Shown: positions 60,365 through 64,000 of the stretch, piece after piece | Layout of the letters: the number at the start of each line of letters is the position of its first letter | Numbering within the stretch: the stretch's first letter is position 1 | NCBI RefSeq assembly: GCF_016808095.1 | Contig: NC_068973.1 | Coordinates: 8,986,501 to 9,050,500, forward strand | From: Vigna angularis | Lineage: Eukaryota > Streptophyta > Magnoliopsida > Fabales > Fabaceae | DNA length: 64,000 bases | Reading direction: 5' to 3' | Position numbers and translations under genes: made by a program | The notes under the pieces: generated by a model | The model's input: only the letters and a program-made list of their open reading frames with translations | What the model was told of the DNA's origin: nothing | Database searches by the model: none

Positions 60365-63300
60365 TTTCTTTAATTTATTTAATAAAAAAAGTTATTTCAA
60401 TTTGGTGACCCATTCAAAAAATCATGTCGAAATTTGGTGATCTTAGACTCTAGGTGTCAAAAATGGACTTATAGCTACATTTAAAGAGAACTCCTAAAAT
60501 ATTATTAATTGGGACAAATTGGTGTAGTCGAACTTGAACATATTTTCATTATCTGGGAGTCAATCGTTTTCAATTCAAAACTGTTTTGCAACACACCTTT
60601 GTTATCAAAACTACTTTGTTTCATAAATCAATCATGTTTTATACTTTATGCAATTTCTTTACTGCTTTATTTAGAGTTAAATTAGTTAGAACATTATATT
60701 TTTTGTCAAATATATGTGGATACGACACTTGTTATATTACTAACTACTCAATATACTTGTTGGTATATTTGATTGCTCCATAGACACACTAACAATTTTC
60801 TCTTTTCATTTGTAATTTTTTTATTTATTTTTCATCTTGAAATAAAAAGTGTCTCAACCTATAAATCTTTCCACAAGCTAATCTTCATTTTAATGGGTTC
60901 TTAACTTCTCCAACGCAACTTTAAAATTTTTAAAATTGATAAAGATTTCCCATCCTTCTAAAGATTATTAATTTTTTTTGTTTGTTTTCTTTTTCTTTTA
61001 GACTAACAATGTTAATGATTTTCAAAGATTATTACTTTTTTTGTTTGTTTTTTTTCTTTTAGACTAACAATGTTAATAATGATTTTCAATTTGAATATGA
61101 TAAATATTTATGCTTAGGTTAAAATTACATCAATAAAATATAAGATTTTATTTTCAACCACAATTTAAGAAACCATGTTCGATCTTTTATGATTATTATT
61201 ACATGAATACCATTCCTAACTTCTTATAAAACGTTTCAAACGGTATTAATTAATGTTCTAGGTTTTAATTAAATAATATTTTTCAATATATTTATTTAAT
61301 AAAAAAAGAAAACTAAACTGAAATAACATAAAATGAAGCTTGTATGATTTAGAAGAAAACTAGAACAAAATTAATACTAACGTTTTTGAAAAAAAAAACT
61401 TCAAAAGTAATTAAACAAAACCAAAAAGGTAAATGTAAAAGACAAACAAGTAATTATCAAAGTTTCAAGATGACAATGAAAAAGTAATTTGCATTAACAT
61501 TGAGCACGTAAATAAATGAGAAGAAATTAAATAAAAGAAATTACCAAACAAAAATAAAATGATTGCACGGAAAAAAGAATCAAGAATATGATTCCCGTCA
61601 TTTTCTTAGTTCTTTTCTCAGAAAGAAAATAAAAATTGATCACTTTCAACTTTTATTACGAAAGACTATATATAAACAATTTATTCAACCCTTATAATTT
61701 GTATTAAAAACTTACACAATGTACAATTACTATCTTACTTATCACTTTTAAGTAAATGACAATACAACTTCATAACTCATGATTCCATACATGTCATTAA
61801 AGAGAGATTAGTGTAATGAATAAAATACGAAGAAGAGTTAGAGTAATTTGATAAAAATGCTAATAAAAAAAAGTACCCGAATAAATTTGTATTTTATTAT
61901 AAAAACGTTACTACATAACTTATTGTAACGGTTGGATTATATCATTATTGTTTCATTTTTTATTAATAAAAATGAAAAAAAAAGGTATTTTTCATGAACC
62001 GAGTATTTTAAGTTGTATTTAATGTTGATGGTCATGGATGATGAACAATGTTAATCGTAAAACTATGGAAAAAGAGACTATTTAAATATTGATTGATGAA
62101 GTGACTATATGAAATTACTTTATTAACATAATCATGGATACGATTTTATTTACAATTTTCACTTGAATGACATAAAAGAAAAGAAGTGTTAAAGGAGAAA
62201 ATATCAATATTTATTAAATATTACAAAAGAAAAAAAAAAAAAAAACACTACACCGACAAGGTCTTCTGGCAAAATCTCTTTACAAAAACAACTCATCTCT
62301 ACCACTACACATTGTCCTTCAAAAATTCAACCCCTCATTTATTGTTGCTCCATTGATGAATATCACATACTCTTTTTTCTTTTTTTTTTCAAATTAAGAA
62401 ATTAGTGCATTTTTAAATTAATTTTATACTTTGTTTATTTATATTAGTGCGATTTTAAAAGAATTTTATACTTCTTTTTTGTGAAGCAAAAGTGGATGAT
62501 GGGATCCCACAACAGCATGTTATACATAATTGTCATTGCTTATTGGTCTAAGGTCTACTCACTTAATTAATAACAATTGAAATCTTGCTAAATATTCATC
62601 ACAAACCAAACTTCAACTATTTTCAAACGTCATCTACAAATAACCCTTCCATCCTACCATTAATTAATACTAACTTTAGGTTAACCTCGGGATTATAGTC
62701 CTCACCCTATAAATAACCCTAATTAATCTTTCTGCTGATCTTCCATGTAACAATTAAAAATTATAACATTAATTATTACAAATAATAAAAATTTTAGAAT
62801 GAAAATTTTTTGATAGGTAAAACCTTGGTAATTAATATTAAAAACTAATTTAGATTATAATTCTTAAATCAATAATATTTTTTTATTTATAGTAGAGATA
62901 TAAAAAAAATTAATTTATAAATTAATATATAAATTAATATATAAATTAGTAATTAATTATTTTTTATCTTTAAATTTGGTTGTTATTTTATTATTATTTT
63001 AAATCTTTCTTATAAATGTTTAATATAATAACTACATATGTAGGGTTTACAAAAATATTTTTTAAATTAAAATAATGTTATATTAGTTTGATTATGCTTT
63101 AGATGATGAATATTTTATATGAAAACTAAATATGTAAATATTTAATTCAAATACAGCATCTAATATTTTAATAAAATTTAAATGATTAGATGGAAATTAA
63201 AATTTGTCAAAATATGTTTGTTGAAATCGATTTTCATTAGAAATAGTTGTTTATGAAATTACATTCTTACTCATTCTCTAATATTCAAACTTTTGGTATA

Positions 63301-64000
63301 TGGGTGAACTAATATTCAAACTTTTGTTAGGAGCTATGTCATGATTTAGCATTTGCTTATGCATATCAAAAAATGCATTCCCATAGAATAAATTATCTTC
63401 AAATTTAATTCGGGAAATGCGTCACATCCTCAAAACAAAACCATTCACACTAATCATTCATTATAGTATAGTAGCTGACCAGACCTAACCTAACATTTTA
63501 AAATGAATGGATTGGGTTTCGATAACTATACTGCGAATGTGTATATGTAAAATCTTTCTCTAAAAACAAGATTAAGAATGTGAAATATTCTTTAGTATAG
63601 TTTTGCATATTACCCTCCAGTATCTATTTTAAAAATTATAATTATGAATCTTTTAACTGATTGATCATATAAGAATAATATTTACAATTTAAAATTAATT
63701 AATGTTGCAAAAGAAATTTTTCTTTTGCCATAAATTTAACTGAGAAGTTTTGTTTGCAATATAAATGGTCTTAATAAATTATTCCTAGAGTTTCTTTGTT
63801 ACGTGGAAATAATCGATTCCAAGTGGTGTTAATCAATTATTACATAGACTCATGCTTTTAGAAAATATTTTTATTCTAGAATAATTTATTATCAGAAGTA
63901 TTAATCCACTATTTCACTGTTGTTTGAATACTGTTCTTATTATTTTTCTTGTGGCATATACAATTTGGAATAATTATTGTTATATTTTCTTTTTAATAAT
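60363..64000. other. AT-rich intergenic DNA to the right edge
   Basis: No gene was seen. A short imperfect direct repeat (TTTTTTGTTTGTTTTCTTTTTCTTTTAGACTAACAATG type, near 60975 and 61040) and a cluster of AATCGATT/AATCAATTATT phrases at 63805-63910 were noted. A poly-A run followed by CACTACACCGAC at 62230-62263 has no partner terminus. Confidence 0.5.

Noticed and set aside
62246..62263. CACTACACCGAC after poly-A, like a CACTA terminus
   Set aside because: No inverted partner or 3-bp duplication was found in the neighbourhood.

Overview
The window is nuclear DNA from a flowering plant, most likely a phaseoloid legume (Phaseolus/Vigna/soybean type). The evidence is spliced genes with GT-AG introns, very AT-rich intergenic DNA with long (AT)n tracts, and abundant plant LTR retrotransposons and MITEs. 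The legume call rests on familiar repeat phrases (spacers with AATCGATTAT, LTRs ending GTTACA, a small copia family starting TGTTAGATAT) and is inference. Nothing bacterial, organellar or CRISPR-like was seen.

Three protein-coding genes are supported. (1) On the minus strand, 20561 down to 1387 and on past the left edge, is a ZRANB3-type SNF2 fork-remodelling ATPase. Eighteen exons join in frame into 902 residues. They start with an RPA-binding-like motif and contain every helicase motif. The NZF/HNH C-terminus expected for the family must lie outside the window. (2) On the minus strand, 34282/34252 to 31834, is a complete seven-exon flavin-containing monooxygenase of the plant FMO GS-OX-like group (459 or 469 aa), with a TATA box and a G-box. 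(3) On the plus strand, 48645-50222, is an intronless ZAT-type repressor with four C2H2 fingers and a C-terminal EAR motif (525 aa).

The rest is mostly transposon-derived. The ZRANB3-like gene spans over 19 kb because its introns hold a gypsy-like solo LTR (75-1318), a young copia-like non-autonomous element with tRNA-iMet primer site (3678-5317) nested in an older hAT-like repeat, solo LTRs of the same small family (5662-5847, 11915-12067), broken copia pol remnants (8335-10760, 16105-16860) and a hAT MITE with 8-bp target duplication (16866-17274). Between genes 1 and 2 lie a long hairpin repeat, a broken 'plant transposon protein' ORF, a decayed CACTA (En/Spm) coding region, a second copia-like element with an RT fragment and a long-TIR Mutator-like element that may carry a captured exon. 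Between genes 2 and 3 are about 14 kb of AT-rich DNA with subterminal-repeat-like DNA and a possible solo LTR. The right third holds no gene, but has a 2.18-kb solo LTR (55790-57969) with an unusual array of ACGCGT boxes just upstream of TATA-like sequences.

The three genes share no obvious pathway: replication-stress repair, small-molecule S/N-oxygenation and transcriptional repression. No new multi-gene system was identified. The points most worth following are the RPA-motif/ZRANB3 architecture, a GC-AG intron, the ACGCGT array and the Mutator-like element with a possible captured exon.
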